Positions 10,951 to 20,874 of a stretch of 64,000 nucleotides of DNA are shown piece after piece. Position 1 is the stretch's first letter. Every line of letters starts with the position of its first letter. The stretch lies in NCBI GenBank assembly GCA_028583685.1, contig JAMXIF010000002.1:63286191-63350190 (forward strand), given 5' to 3'. The translations under genes were made by a program, and so were the position numbers. The notes below the pieces were generated by a model. That model worked only from the letters and a program-made list of their open reading frames with translations, had not been told where the DNA came from and did not search any database. Source of the DNA: Petaurus breviceps papuanus. Lineage: Eukaryota > Chordata > Mammalia > Diprotodontia > Petauridae.

Positions 10951-11097
10951 TTCCTTCCTTTCTTTCTCTTCCTTCCTTCCTTCCTTCCTTCCTTCCTTCC
11001 TTCCTTCCTTCCTTCCTTCCTTCCTTCCTTCCTTCCTTCTTTCCTTCATTCATTTGTTCTTTCCTTCCTTCCTTCCTTCTTTTTTTTCCTTCCTTCA
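10843..11097. repeat. (CTTT)n/(CTTC)n microsatellite with assembly gap
   Basis: CTTT units run to 10891, then ten N at 10892-10901, then more CTTT units, changing at about 10948 to CTTC units with imperfect spots. The Phe/Leu/Ser-rich frame and the Lys/Glu/Arg/Gly-rich frames across it are simple-repeat translations. The true length is unknown because of the gap. Confidence 0.97.
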
Positions 11098-11099
11098 CA

Positions 11100-11815
11100 T
11101 TGGACTGTTTAAAAAGAACAAGCTATCTATTTATTAACTACATATTAATAAAAGTTAAGTACAAATTTAGAAAACATTACTTAACTCCTGGCTAATGTAA
11201 CAGGGCTATACATGATAACCCATCCATGGAAAAATGCGACTATAATGAGGACAGTGCAGCTTTGGGAAAATTTATTTTTTTGGTTGTGTTGAGGGAGCTG
11301 CTGCTTTACTGAGATAGGATAATACTATTGGAACCCTGGGTAGGTGCCAATGTGGCTTCACCATACTCACTGTAGTACAACTGTTTATACCCCATGTGAA
11401 TGCTTCTTCCTCCCTAAGCTAATTGCCTGAACTAATCAGTCAAACCCAGGCACTGAAATCAGACAGGAGACAACTCCCGTCATGCCAACCAGCTCTGGTC
11501 AATGCTTGTTTCTCTTGATTGCTACACAGAGTAGATTTGATGAGTGGAAGATTGATGCTGGTGTGAGTGCAGTTCATGCTCTGTGCCATTCCCTCTCTCT
11601 GAGCCCATTAGAGGAGAGATTTAGGTACAGCTGTGATGCTGAGTGGGGAGGCTGAGGAAGTGACTAGACAGCTAACACCTTGCAAAGGGACAATTTGCTG
11701 TTCTTCTGAAGCCAAACCTGTGGGTTAGCTGAGCACAGTTCCACCCAAAACATGCTTTAGAGTGAGCAATTTTTTTTTCCTAAGCTGAGAGTTTTGACTT
11801 GAAGAAAGAAAAGCA
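11100..11815. other. No gene seen; single-copy block
   Basis: Non-repetitive sequence of moderate GC content, especially 11290-11720. No sustained open frame. Confidence 0.4.
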
Positions 11816-11819
11816 CGTT

Positions 11820-12005
11820 TACAGAATCATAGGTTTTTTGAGCTGAGAGGACCCTTAGAGGTAATCTGTTTCCATTGTTTAATTTTGCAGATGTGACCAC
11901 TGAGGCCTCAAGAGATGAAGTGATCTGTCTCAGTTCATGTAGCAAATTAGTGGCAGGGCCAAGATTTTTACCCAAACCAGTTAAATCCAAGCCCAATTCT
12001 CTTTT
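11820..12005 (-). repeat. MIR-type SINE
   Basis: 'cagaatcataggttttttga', 'gctgagaggacccttagagg', 'gaccactgaggcctcaagag', 'gatgaagtgatctgtctcag' are the minus-strand SINE order common in this window. Confidence 0.65.
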
Positions 12006-12070
12006 TCAGCACTTAACAGAATGACGGGAACATGGTAGGTACTTAATAAATGTTTATCGATTGATTTTCA
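12006..12070 (+). repeat. L2/MIR-type 3' terminus
   Basis: 'cagcacttaacagaatgacg' and 'ggtaggtacttaataaatgt' followed by 'ttatcgattgattt' form the usual L2 3' end. Confidence 0.55.
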
Positions 12071-12254
12071 CTTCACCTAAGAAGGGTTACTTCATCTGTT
12101 TGGCTTCTTGGAAACCTCTCTTCTGAAGCTTCATTTCCCTGCCTCATTTTTTTCTGCAAACTATTCTGTCAATTTTCTATCACATTATGCAAGGCTGATA
12201 AATAGTTGTCCTATCAGGCACCAAAGTAGTCAGCTTCTAAGTGATCATCCTGAT

Positions 12255-12400
12255 TTTAAAATAAAATAAAAGATACTTTGAGAGCTTAGATGACTTGCCA
12301 ATGGTCATATAACTAAGAAGTGTCAGAGATTGGTTTTGAATCCAAGTCTTCCTGACTCCAAGGCCAGTATTTTCTATCTTGCTGCCTCTCAATCCATAAA
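12255..12400 (-). repeat. MIR-type SINE
   Basis: 'gatgacttgccaatggtcat', 'gaatccaagtcttcctgact', 'ccaaggccagtattttctat' and 'cttgctgcctctc' give the head end on the minus strand. Confidence 0.7.
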
Positions 12401-12404
12401 AGTA

Positions 12405-12920
12405 TCAAGAGGTAACCCAGTGTGAAGGATATAAACACAATTCAATAGACTCTAGTATGCACCTGGCTTTTTATTTTACTGTTGTTTTTAAACTAAGATT
12501 AATATTACTAGGAAATGTTCTGTTGCCTAGTAACCAAACCCTATCACAGAATTCATTAATGTTCTGCCAGTGTTCTCTTATGACCCTTGTTATATTAATT
12601 CTCTTCTTTTATCCTAATTAAGAGACAACTACCAAAAGAAACATATCCAAGAAGCCAAGATGAGTTTGGCTTTACCTTTTGCTATTTTCTGATTCCTACT
12701 TGCTCTTAACCTAGGTTGATCCTTTTTTGAGGGGACTGTGGGGATGAGGAGAAATGGTAATTAAATTGCAAAATCCACACAATGACAGTGGTAATGGGTT
12801 ATTATACCTTTTCCCTCCAATTCCCTTGGACCTGTGACTTCAAATTGTTCTTAGCTTTTTTTAATTAAAAAAATTGCTGCTGTTGTCATTAATATTTTCT
12901 TATAAACCAATTCCATTCAT
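12405..12920. other. No gene seen
   Basis: AT-rich single-copy sequence without a recognised repeat. Confidence 0.4.
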
Positions 12921-12924
12921 AGGT

Positions 12925-13105
12925 CAACAGGTGAGAAGAACAAGAAAGAATGCTAGGTAGTGTTGTAATTTGCACCTGGGTCTCCTGGTCATGACCTTGT
13001 GACAGTAATTTAACATCAAAGACCACAGTTTCCTATGTATGCAATGATGATGTTGGACAAAGTCATATCTAAGGTTTTCTTCAACTCTAAATCTTTTGAT
13101 TCCAA
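12925..13105 (+). repeat. THER1/MIR-type SINE
   Basis: 'cacctgggtctcctggtcat', 'gaccttgtgacagtaattta', 'cagtttcctatgtatgcaat' and the end 'aaggttttcttcaactctaa' with 'atcttttgattc'. Confidence 0.6.
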
Positions 13106-13339
13106 TTACTACCCTAAGCTGGGTTTTTGTTGTTGTTTGTTGTTTTGAGGAGGAGAGAGAGGAGCCATAAATAACATAGTAAATCTTACTGGCTTATGTT
13201 TCCCAAACTTTGACCATGAAGTTTACTTACTCAGAAGAGAGATGAACCCTGTAGACCTTGAACAGTTCATTGACAGATCTATCTCCTGTGACTGACTGCC
13301 TGTGTGAATCTTGTAAATAGCCAGTCTGAAAACATGAAA

Positions 13340-13485
13340 TGTTTGTATTAAAAAGAACTTTAGAATTCATCTATTCCAGATCTTTCTTTTACAGAAGAGG
13401 AAATGGAGGTTCAGTGAGATCAAATGACTTGGCCAGAGACATATGATTAGTAAGCAGTAGCACCAAGACAGGTCTCTATGGTTCT
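13340..13485 (-). repeat. MIR-type SINE
   Basis: 'cttttacagaagaggaaatg', 'gatcaaatgacttggccaga' and 'gtaagcagtagcaccaagac' are the minus-strand MIR body. Confidence 0.6.
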
Positions 13486-14526
13486 CAAAAAAGTGAAATT
13501 ATTTATTCAAAAACATATGGCTAGTAAATGGTGGCACTAAGGCAGATTTCCTAGGTTTGTTTCTGGTTATGAATAATAAGCTAGAAATTTTTGAGAAAGT
13601 ATTTTCTAAACTGAAGCCTCTTCAGACTAGAAAATTGTTTTACTTTAACCCAATTTAACAAAATTTATTAAGGTTTTTTTACTCATAGATAGTGCTCTAT
13701 AAGAATGTCTTGCTCATTCACCATGGACAGTGCCTATACAGTTACAATCTGTTGTTCCCAATTGGTCTAGGAGCAGTATTTTTAGACCCTAAGCCATGAT
13801 GGCTAGGCTAGTTTTTCCTTAAAGTATACTGATGGACCAAGCCTGAGATTCCATTGATTTAAAGAATTTTCCCAATTGTTTTTGGAGGAGGGGCCAGAGT
13901 CAAGATGGCAGAGAAGAAACAGGACTTCCACATGGCTCCCACTCCCACCTCCTCCAATATATGTAAAAAAATGACTCTAAACAAACTTTAGCGCTACAGA
14001 AAACACAGTGACAGAGAGAAACTAACCTCCTGTTGAAGACAGCCTGGCAGCCAGGCTGGCAGGAAGGGGCCATTGCAGTTCTCTGGGAGCTGAGCCCAGG
14101 CATGCATAAGCTCAAGGTTTTTGCCTCAGTGTGGGGACGACCAGCTACTGCCACAGGGACATCCAGAGAGTGGATCACTAGCAGCTGTGGTGGTTTCCAG
14201 AATTGTCAACTCATAAATGCCAAACATAAAATGAGAGGTCAGGAAAGTTTAGGAACACGGAGTACAGGAGTCTGGTCTGGCCTCTGCCCACAGAAGGAGC
14301 AGTGGCTAAAGTACTATGTTACTGCCATGTGGCTACTTCAGAACTCCTGGCCTGCAGATTGTAGGGGGACCAAGCATCCAGTCTGAGGGATAATCACTCT
14401 TGCTTTAATCTGTTTGGAACTGGATTGCTGTCTAGGGTAGAGGTCCTGGTGTGTGTGACCAATGTGCCAGAGCATGAGGAAGCTTCAGAGAGGGCAGCCA
14501 AGTAATACCTCCAGCAGCTGAGAAAA

Positions 14527-14531
14527 CCCCA
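14527..14531 (+). repeat. 5-bp target-site duplication, left
   Basis: 'cccca' directly before the solo LTR; it recurs at 15065-15069. The uninterrupted HAL1 copy 3 has one 'cccca' at the same place, which confirms the duplication. Confidence 0.9.
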
Positions 14532-15064
14532 TGTAGCAGCAAGCACCCCAGTGTCCCCAGGGTGCCTGCTCACACAGGTTCTTGGATCTGCTTTGTTAAA
14601 GGAAAGCAACTCAAAATGGATTAACAAGCTTACTTTAATCAGTCAGACATATATTGTTTACCTTGTTCAGGAGAAAAGGTCAGCACCCTGAACCTCAAAG
14701 TATACAGGCATAATTATCAAGACAGAAACATCAAGTAGACAGATTTCCAAACTGTCCAACCATTACATCCATACCCAGTCAACATCTGGGTTTCCACATT
14801 CTGGGTTTTTCAAAGCCGGGGGACTCTCAACAACGGTTTCCCAGAATTGAGATCAAATCACAGAACATTTCTCAAAGTGAGTCCCAAAACAAAGCTACAC
14901 ATCAGGGCTTATATAGCCTTCTCCTGGCTCAGAGAATGTAACAACCTTATTGACCCACTGGCCAATCAAAAAGTATCTACTGAAAAACAAGCCTCCCACC
15001 CCAGGCTCCTGGTGCACGTTAGCCTAGGGGCAGGGAAGATCTTTAAATCTGCATTTCCATTACA
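14532..15064 (-). mobile_element. Solo LTR (endogenous retrovirus-like), family A copy 1
   Basis: 533 bp, ends TG...CA ('tgtagcagcaagcacc' ... 'tttccattaca'), flanked by the 5-bp duplication 'cccca'. On the minus strand 'ctatataagccctg' reads as a TATA box and 'attaaagtaagc' as a possible polyadenylation signal, so the LTR points to the minus strand. A 5-bp duplication is usual for ERVL-type and some other elements; the class is inferred. It is a fossil solo LTR with no internal region, younger than HAL1 copy 2. Confidence 0.9.
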
Positions 15065-15152
15065 CCCCAGTGATTTGGGACAAAGCTTTCCTCTCCGGAA
15101 GCAGAGTTCTACTGTGGCAAAAAGCTCAAAAGTCAAGTAACTGAGTGGCAAA

Positions 15153-16178
15153 ATGAACAAGCAAAGGAAGCAAAGCAAGCTCAACAATTGGATTTTGGAC
15201 TTCTTTTTGGGGGGACAAGAAGGATGAAAGCATGGAAGAGGAGGAAGACAATGAAGTCAGAACTACAGGCCATAGAGGAACTTAAGAAGGATTTTGAAAA
15301 CCAAATAAGAGAAGTGGAAGAAAAATTGGGAAGAGAAATGAGAACGATGCAAGAAAATAATGAACAGAGAGTCAACACCCTGACTGAAGGAAATAATACC
15401 TTAAAAATAGACTAACTCAAATGGAAAAAGAGGCTCAAAAAGGCAATGAGGAGAAGAATGCCTTAAAAAGCCTAATTTGCCAGATGGAAAAAGAATCGCA
15501 AAAGCTCACTGAGGAGAATCATTGCTTCAGAATTATATTGGAGCAAATGGAAGCTAGTGACTTTATGAGAAATCAAGATACTATTAAACATATCCAAACA
15601 AATAAAAAAAAATAGAAGGCAATCGGAAAAACCACTAACCTGGAAAATAGATCCAGCAGATATAATTTAAAAATTATTGGACTACCTGAAAGCCATGGTC
15701 AAAAAAAAGAACCTAGACATCATGCTTCAAGAAATTCTGAAGGAAAACTGTTTTCATGTTTTAGAACTAGAGGAAAAAACAGAAATTGAAAGAATCCACC
15801 CATTATCTCCTGAAAAAAAAATCCCCAAAAGAAACCTCCTAGGAATATTATAGCCAGGTTCTGGAGTTCCCAGATCAAGGAGAAAATATTACAAGCAGCC
15901 AGGAATAAACAATTAGAATATTGTGGAAAAACAATCAGGATAACCCAGGATCTGGCAGCTTCTACACTAAGGGAGAGAAGGGCTTGGAATATGATATTCT
16001 GGAGGTCAAAGGATCTGGGATTAAAACCAAGAATCACCTACCCAGCAAAACTATCATGTTTCATGGGAAAATATGGTCATCCAATTAAATAGATGACTTT
16101 CAAGCATTCATGATTAAAAAAAAACCAGAATTGAATAGAAAATTTGAGATCCAGATACAAGAAGCAAGAGAAGCATGA
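15153..16178 (+). pseudogene. L1 ORF1-type gene of HAL1 copy 2, broken
   Basis: Same ORF1-type gene as the other copies: coiled coil ('ENQIREVEEKLGREMRTM', then 'QMEKESQKLTEENHCFR'), RRM-like segment with the codons for 'IIGLPESHGQ', and a C-terminal part with 'ASTLRERRAW' and 'LGLKPRITYPAKLS'-type residues visible across frames. The start codon is at 15153-15155 and the stop at 16176-16178. The reading frame is broken several times (for example the open pieces 15188-15415 and 15421-15615 lie in different frames, and an early stop follows the A run near 15604). It is not functional. Confidence 0.85.
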
Positions 16179-16308
16179 GAAGGTAAACAGGGAAATCACA
16201 AGGAATTTATCAAAGTTGAACTATTTGTATTCATACATGAAAAAAATGATCATTTAAACTTGTGAAACTTTTCTCAGTATGAGAATAGTTGAAGGGAATA
16301 TAAATGTT

Positions 16309-16350
16309 TGTGTGTGTGTGTGTATATATATATATATACATATATATGTC
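16309..16350. repeat. (GT)n(TA)n microsatellite in HAL1 3' UTR
   Basis: GT units followed by TA units, at the same 3' UTR place where the other HAL1 copies have TA-rich tracts. Confidence 0.9.
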
Positions 16351-17324
16351 TATATAGGAGGGCATATGAGTGTATGAAAACATATTTGAGTGTATGTATA
16401 TATGTGTACCGGTATACATAGATAGAGGACACAGGACCAATTGAATAGGAAGAAATGACACTTAAAAGGTGAAATTAAGTAGTGACAGAGGAATATAATG
16501 AGAGGATATGGGGAAAGACAGAATGGGGTAAATATCTCATACAGAAGAGGCAAGGGTAAACTGTTACAATGGAGGGGAAGAACAGGAAGGCAAAAGGGAA
16601 TGAGTTAATCTTACTCTCATTGAATTTGGCTTAGGGAAGGTTTGATATCCACACTAAAAAGGGTATCTCACTCTACAGGAGAGTAGGGGGGAAGGAGATG
16701 AGAGGGGATATGATGGAAGGGAGGGTATGTTGCAGGGGAGGCAAGCTGGAAGCACATATTTTTGAAAAAGGACAGGATCAAAGTAGAGAATAGAACAAGT
16801 GGGGGGTGGTATAGAATGGAGGAAAATATGGTCAGTCCTTCACAATATATCCACTATGGAAATGTTTTGCATACCAACACATGTATAATCTATATTGAAT
16901 TGCTTATCTTCCCAGTAAGGATGGGTGATGAGGGAGGAAGGGAAAGAATCTGGAATTCAAAGTTTTAAAATCAAATGTTTAAATATATATGTAATTTTTA
17001 TTATTTTACATGCAACTAGGAAATAAGATATATAGAAATTGGGAGATAGAGATCCATCTTGCCCTACTGGAAAGTCAGAGGGGACATGGGGGAGGGTATA
17101 GGAAAGAACAGATTGGGGGAGGGGGTATTCAGTGGGATCACTGTTTTGGGGTGGTTGGTAGGGGAAATATGGGGAGAAAATTTTTAACTCAAAATCTTGT
17201 GGAAATGGATGATGTAAACTAAAAATAAACAAAATTTAATTTAAAAATACAGAGAAAAGAAAAAAATTCAGAAATAATTTTCCCTGGTGGGGAAATTCCC
17301 TCTACTGATACACTGTCCCTGCCA

Positions 17325-17450
17325 CTTAGACATTTAGAAAGTTACCTACAATAATGAGAAGTTAAGTGACTGGTCTAAGATTGTGCTGACAGTAAATGTC
17401 AGAGGCAGGGTTTGAATCCATGTTATCATTAAACTATGCTGTTTAAGCTT
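17325..17450 (-). repeat. MIR-type SINE fragment
   Basis: 'gagaagttaagtgactggtc', 'taaatgtcagaggcagggtt' and 'tgaatccatgttatc' are the minus-strand MIR body. Confidence 0.6.
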
Positions 17451-17767
17451 TGTGAACCCTTAAAAGACATTGGGACTATCTTTGAAATTTCATTGAATCA
17501 GAGTACTAAAGGTTAAGGTCAATGCCAAAACTTCCTTTTTACTTAGGTAGAAAAAAGCCAGAACATAAGAAGCAGCCACCATTCCCTGGGGCTTCTGATT
17601 AATAGACTAGCCTAACATAGTCTCTTTGAGATGACATACAACACTAATGACATTAAGTCTTCTCTGAATATCCTTTCCCTCTTATATAATAATTAATAAT
17701 AATAATACGGTGGTGGTGATGATGGCTAGCATTTATAAACTTCTTTTTGATAATTATTAAAAGAAAT
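17451..17767. other. No gene seen
   Basis: AT-rich sequence with a short AAT-rich tract near 17685-17710. Nothing recognised. Confidence 0.4.
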
Positions 17768-17972
17768 AGAGGACAATTAGATGATAGAGAGCTCTGCCCC
17801 AGGAATCAGGAAGATCTGAGTTCAAATTTGACCCTAAATATTTACTACCTGTGTCACTGTGTGCAATTCACTTAACCAGTGTTTGTCTCAGTTTCCTTAT
17901 CTGTAAAATGGAGGTAATAATAGTACCTACCTCTTAGGGTTGTAAGGGCTCAATGAGATAATTGCAAAGTGC
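17768..17972 (+). repeat. MIR-type SINE, left part
   Basis: 'gaggacaattagatgataga', 'ggaatcaggaagatctgagt', 'tttgtctcagtttccttatc', 'gtaataatagtacctacctc' and 'gagataattgcaaagtgc'. It continues at 18930 after the LTR insertion. Confidence 0.85.
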
Positions 17973-18929
17973 TGTAGCAGCAAGCACCCTGAGTGTCCTC
18001 AGGGTGGCTGCCCATACAGTTTCTTAGATCTGCTTTGATAAAGGAAAGCAACTCAAAAAGGGTTAACAAGCTTACTTTAATCAGTCAGATATGTATCGTT
18101 TACCTAGTTCAGGGGAAAAAAGGTCAGCACCCCAAACTTCAGAATATACAGACAGAATTATCAAGACAGAAACAGAGCAAGTAGACAGATTTCCAAACTG
18201 TCCAACCATTACATCTATACCAAACAACATCTGGGTTTCAAAGCTGGGGGGCTCTGGACAACGGCTTTCCAGAGTTTCATCTGATCAAATCACAGAACAC
18301 TTCTCAAAATGAGCCCCCCAAACAAAGCTACACATCAGGGCTTATATAGCCTTCTCCTGGCTCAGAGAATGTAACAACCTTATTGACTCACTGGCCAATC
18401 AAAAAGAATCTACTGAAAAACAAGCCTCCCACCCCAGGCTCCAGGTGCACTTTAGCCTAGGGGCAGGGAATACCGTGTTTCCCCAATAATAAGACACTGT
18501 CTTATTAATTTTTTGGACAGAAAAACACCAGAGGGCTTATTTTCAGGGGAGGGCTTATTTTAATGAACATTGACCGCAATTTTAATAAACAGGTAAATGT
18601 GAACAAAAAAATGTACCTTTATTCAATAAGCAAATCACTGGGGAAGAACAGGATGACACGCTCACTACTGCAGCTCTGATTGGATGCAGCTAGGAGCGCG
18701 GAGTGTGTTTCACCCGGGGGCGGGGGGGGGACGGTACATACAGAGGGTACCGTAATGTAGCGTGTAGTGCAGGGGATCACCTTCACTACAGTAGCAATCT
18801 CGATAGGGCTTATTTTCGGGGGAGGGCTTATTTTAGAGGAATCTTACACAGTAAGGGGAGGGCTTATTTTCGGGATAGGTCTTATTATCGGGGAAACACG
18901 GTATCTTAAAAATTTACATCCTCATTACA
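17973..18929 (-). mobile_element. Solo LTR, family A copy 2, split by a DNA transposon
   Basis: The same LTR family as 14532-15064: the start 'tgtagcagcaagcaccc', the 'aaggaaagcaactcaaaa' and 'gggcttatatagccttctcc' blocks and the end 'cctcattaca' align along the whole length. By eye roughly one base in ten differs between the two. It is flanked by the 5-bp duplication 'agtgc' (17968-17972 and 18930-18934) and sits inside a MIR. The element at 18473-18901 is inserted near its right end. It is a fossil with no internal region. Confidence 0.9.
18471..18903. mobile_element. Non-autonomous TA-flanked DNA transposon
   Basis: The inverted ends begin 'ccgtgtttccccaataataa' on the left and 'ccgtgtttccccgataataa' on the right (reverse complement); about 24 of 25 bases match including the flanking TA. 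The TA is a target duplication: the related LTR reads straight through 'gggaa..tctt' without it. The body has repeated 'gggcttatttt' blocks near both ends and a GC-rich middle, and no transposase frame. TA duplication suggests the Tc1/mariner group; the family name is not recognised. It is younger than the LTR that carries it. Confidence 0.85.
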
Positions 18930-18992
18930 AGTGCTTAGCACGGTACCTGGTACATAGTAAAAGTTATATAAATGTTAGCTATTATTATCAAA
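18930..18992 (+). repeat. MIR-type SINE, right part
   Basis: 'agtgcttagcacggtacctg', 'gtacatagtaaaagttatat' and 'aaatgttagctattattatc' complete the MIR that begins at 17768. Confidence 0.85.
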
Positions 18993-19605
18993 TTATATGC
19001 TTCTCATTTTTTCTCAGTCTTGATACTGGTATCCCAAACTAGGCTGAGTGAGATGCTCTGGAAATTCTCTCTCACCCATTTCCTTATCTTCCCCCACCCA
19101 CTGTTTAAGAGCCATTCTATCTCAGAAGCCACACATATCCTGCAGCCTCAGTGAGCAATTAGAGGCTGAATCAAAATGATCTCAGAGAACCCTTATTCAC
19201 AGGTCATGGAACACTGGCTTTCTTTGGAAAAAAAAAAGTTTTCAAAACAGTAGACTTGATAATCTCTCACATATTTTCCAATATTAACTTTCTATAGCAT
19301 TCTGAGCAAGTATATGTGAGAATATTGTTCAAACTTTTTATTGCTTCTCATTAATGTTTCCAATCCATATTTATCAACAGAGTGGCTAGAAATCCATGGC
19401 ATCAGGAGATTAGTAAAGAATCAAAGGATTCAAATTTCAACATGTCATCAAAGGGTTGGCATTAATCACTTTGATTTGAAAATAAACGAGCTGGGTTTAC
19501 CCATCTGTTAAATTTGGACAATTTGTACAATGAAGTAAACATTCCACTAACCTCCCCCCCTCAAAAAAAAAGAATTGCTCAATTGAAATAAAAAAGGAAT
19601 CAGGA
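18993..19605. other. No gene seen
   Basis: Single-copy sequence; short C and A runs near 19553-19572. Nothing recognised. Confidence 0.4.
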
Positions 19606-19609
19606 TTGG

Positions 19610-19845
19610 TCCCTATCCTTATCTTACTAATTTCAGACCCAGTTCAGGTGCTCACTGACCCTTTTCTGATATCCCTAATTGTTAGTGTGTATTTTTGTAT
19701 GTACTGTGCCCTTCATATCCTCTAGTAGAATATAAATTCCTTGGGGACAGGAACGGTTTCATTTTTTTTTTTTCAATCTCCAGTGCTTAGCACAATCCCC
19801 TGCACATTGTGGGCACTTAGGCAATCGTTCTTAAATTGAAATGAA
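19610..19845 (+). repeat. L2-type LINE 3' end
   Basis: 'tcactgacccttttctgata', 'tagaatataaattccttggg', 'gacaggaacggtttcatttt' and 'cagtgcttagcacaatcccc' follow the order of the L2 3' end. Confidence 0.75.
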
Positions 19846-20870
19846 CCAAACTATAATCCTAAAACTTTTAAAAGGAACCATGATTTCTTTGTACAGCTGA
19901 CTGTATGAATTTTCTCTTTCTGCTTCTAGTATAAGGTGCATTGAGAGACATTTAAGATATCTGTTTAAGATAGCTAAAAAAATATCGTTAGCCAATATCT
20001 TTGTAATAAAGAGAGAAATTTTCTGATGAAAAGAATGGAAATTATTTGTGTAAAGGGAGAGACTTTTATTGATTGTCATAATACAAGTAATATTGTTGTT
20101 ATTATAAGTAATCATGTTAATAACTAATAGCTATAGGAAAATAATTTTATTTTAATATGCGCTGGTTATATATGTGTATGAAGAAACATAGCTTTCATTA
20201 TTGTTTAGGAGAGAAAATGATCTGATGTATAGATTTGAGGATTCAAATCTCCTTTTCCACAATGTGAAATGATGCAATTGTATGCTATAAAGAAGCAGAC
20301 TTTTATCTATTAAAAACTTGAGAAATATAATTGTGAAGAAATATGATATCAAGGGCACCATAGAGACAGAGGAATGTGTTGAAGCCCTCAAAAAGCTGCA
20401 AAGTAATATAATGTATCAGTTAATTTGCATACATATATTTCATGATTAAAAGAGTGGAACTAAAAAATGAGAAAAGTCTTATGAACATTTGGATACTGAA
20501 CTATAATTTTAAAAGACTATAGATTTTATAGGGGAAATTTGGGGAACTGTGACTTTTTAAGTAAAAATGATTCACTCGGAATCAGGAGTCTCGCATTACA
20601 ATCATAGGAATTTTGGAAGAGGAAAGGTATAGTTTACCACATAAGGGATGCTAAGAAGCTTTTTTCATCCGAGCAAAGATAATTAGAAACAGACAGTTAA
20701 TAGGCACTAACAATCACACTTCAGCTGAGTGGTTCCTGATTGGCTGAAAAATATATTGATTTCACTGGCCAAGAACTCGAACAATAGCTATTCCCCTTCA
20801 GTACCACCTAGAATTGGAGGGAAGTGAATCTTTTCCTGAGGGATTGTGGGTAATTCCCATATCTGTTTCT
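19846..20870. other. No gene seen; AT-rich
   Basis: AT-rich sequence with no recognised repeat or supported coding region. Confidence 0.4.
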
Positions 20871-20874
20871 TCTA

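Larger units (their letters stand above)
13889..17270 (+). mobile_element. HAL1-like retrotransposon, copy 2, split by a solo LTR
   Basis: 5' end 'aggggccagagtcaagatgg', a 5' UTR interrupted at 14532-15064 by a solo LTR, ORF1 at 15153-16178, then a 3' UTR of about 1.09 kb with the purine-rich blocks shared by all copies. The 3' end ('aataaacaaaatttaattta') differs from the other copies. 'aa.aattttccc' occurs both upstream (near 13864) and downstream (near 17272) and may be the target duplication, with some extra 5' bases. There is no ORF2. Confidence 0.85.

Noticed and set aside
10822-11112. Phe/Leu/Ser-rich and Lys/Glu/Arg-rich frames
   Set aside because: Translations of the CTTT/CTTC microsatellite, interrupted by an assembly gap.
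14532-18929. A single provirus bounded by the two family A LTRs
   Set aside because: Each has its own 5-bp duplication ('cccca' and 'agtgc'), and the sequence between is HAL1 and MIR.
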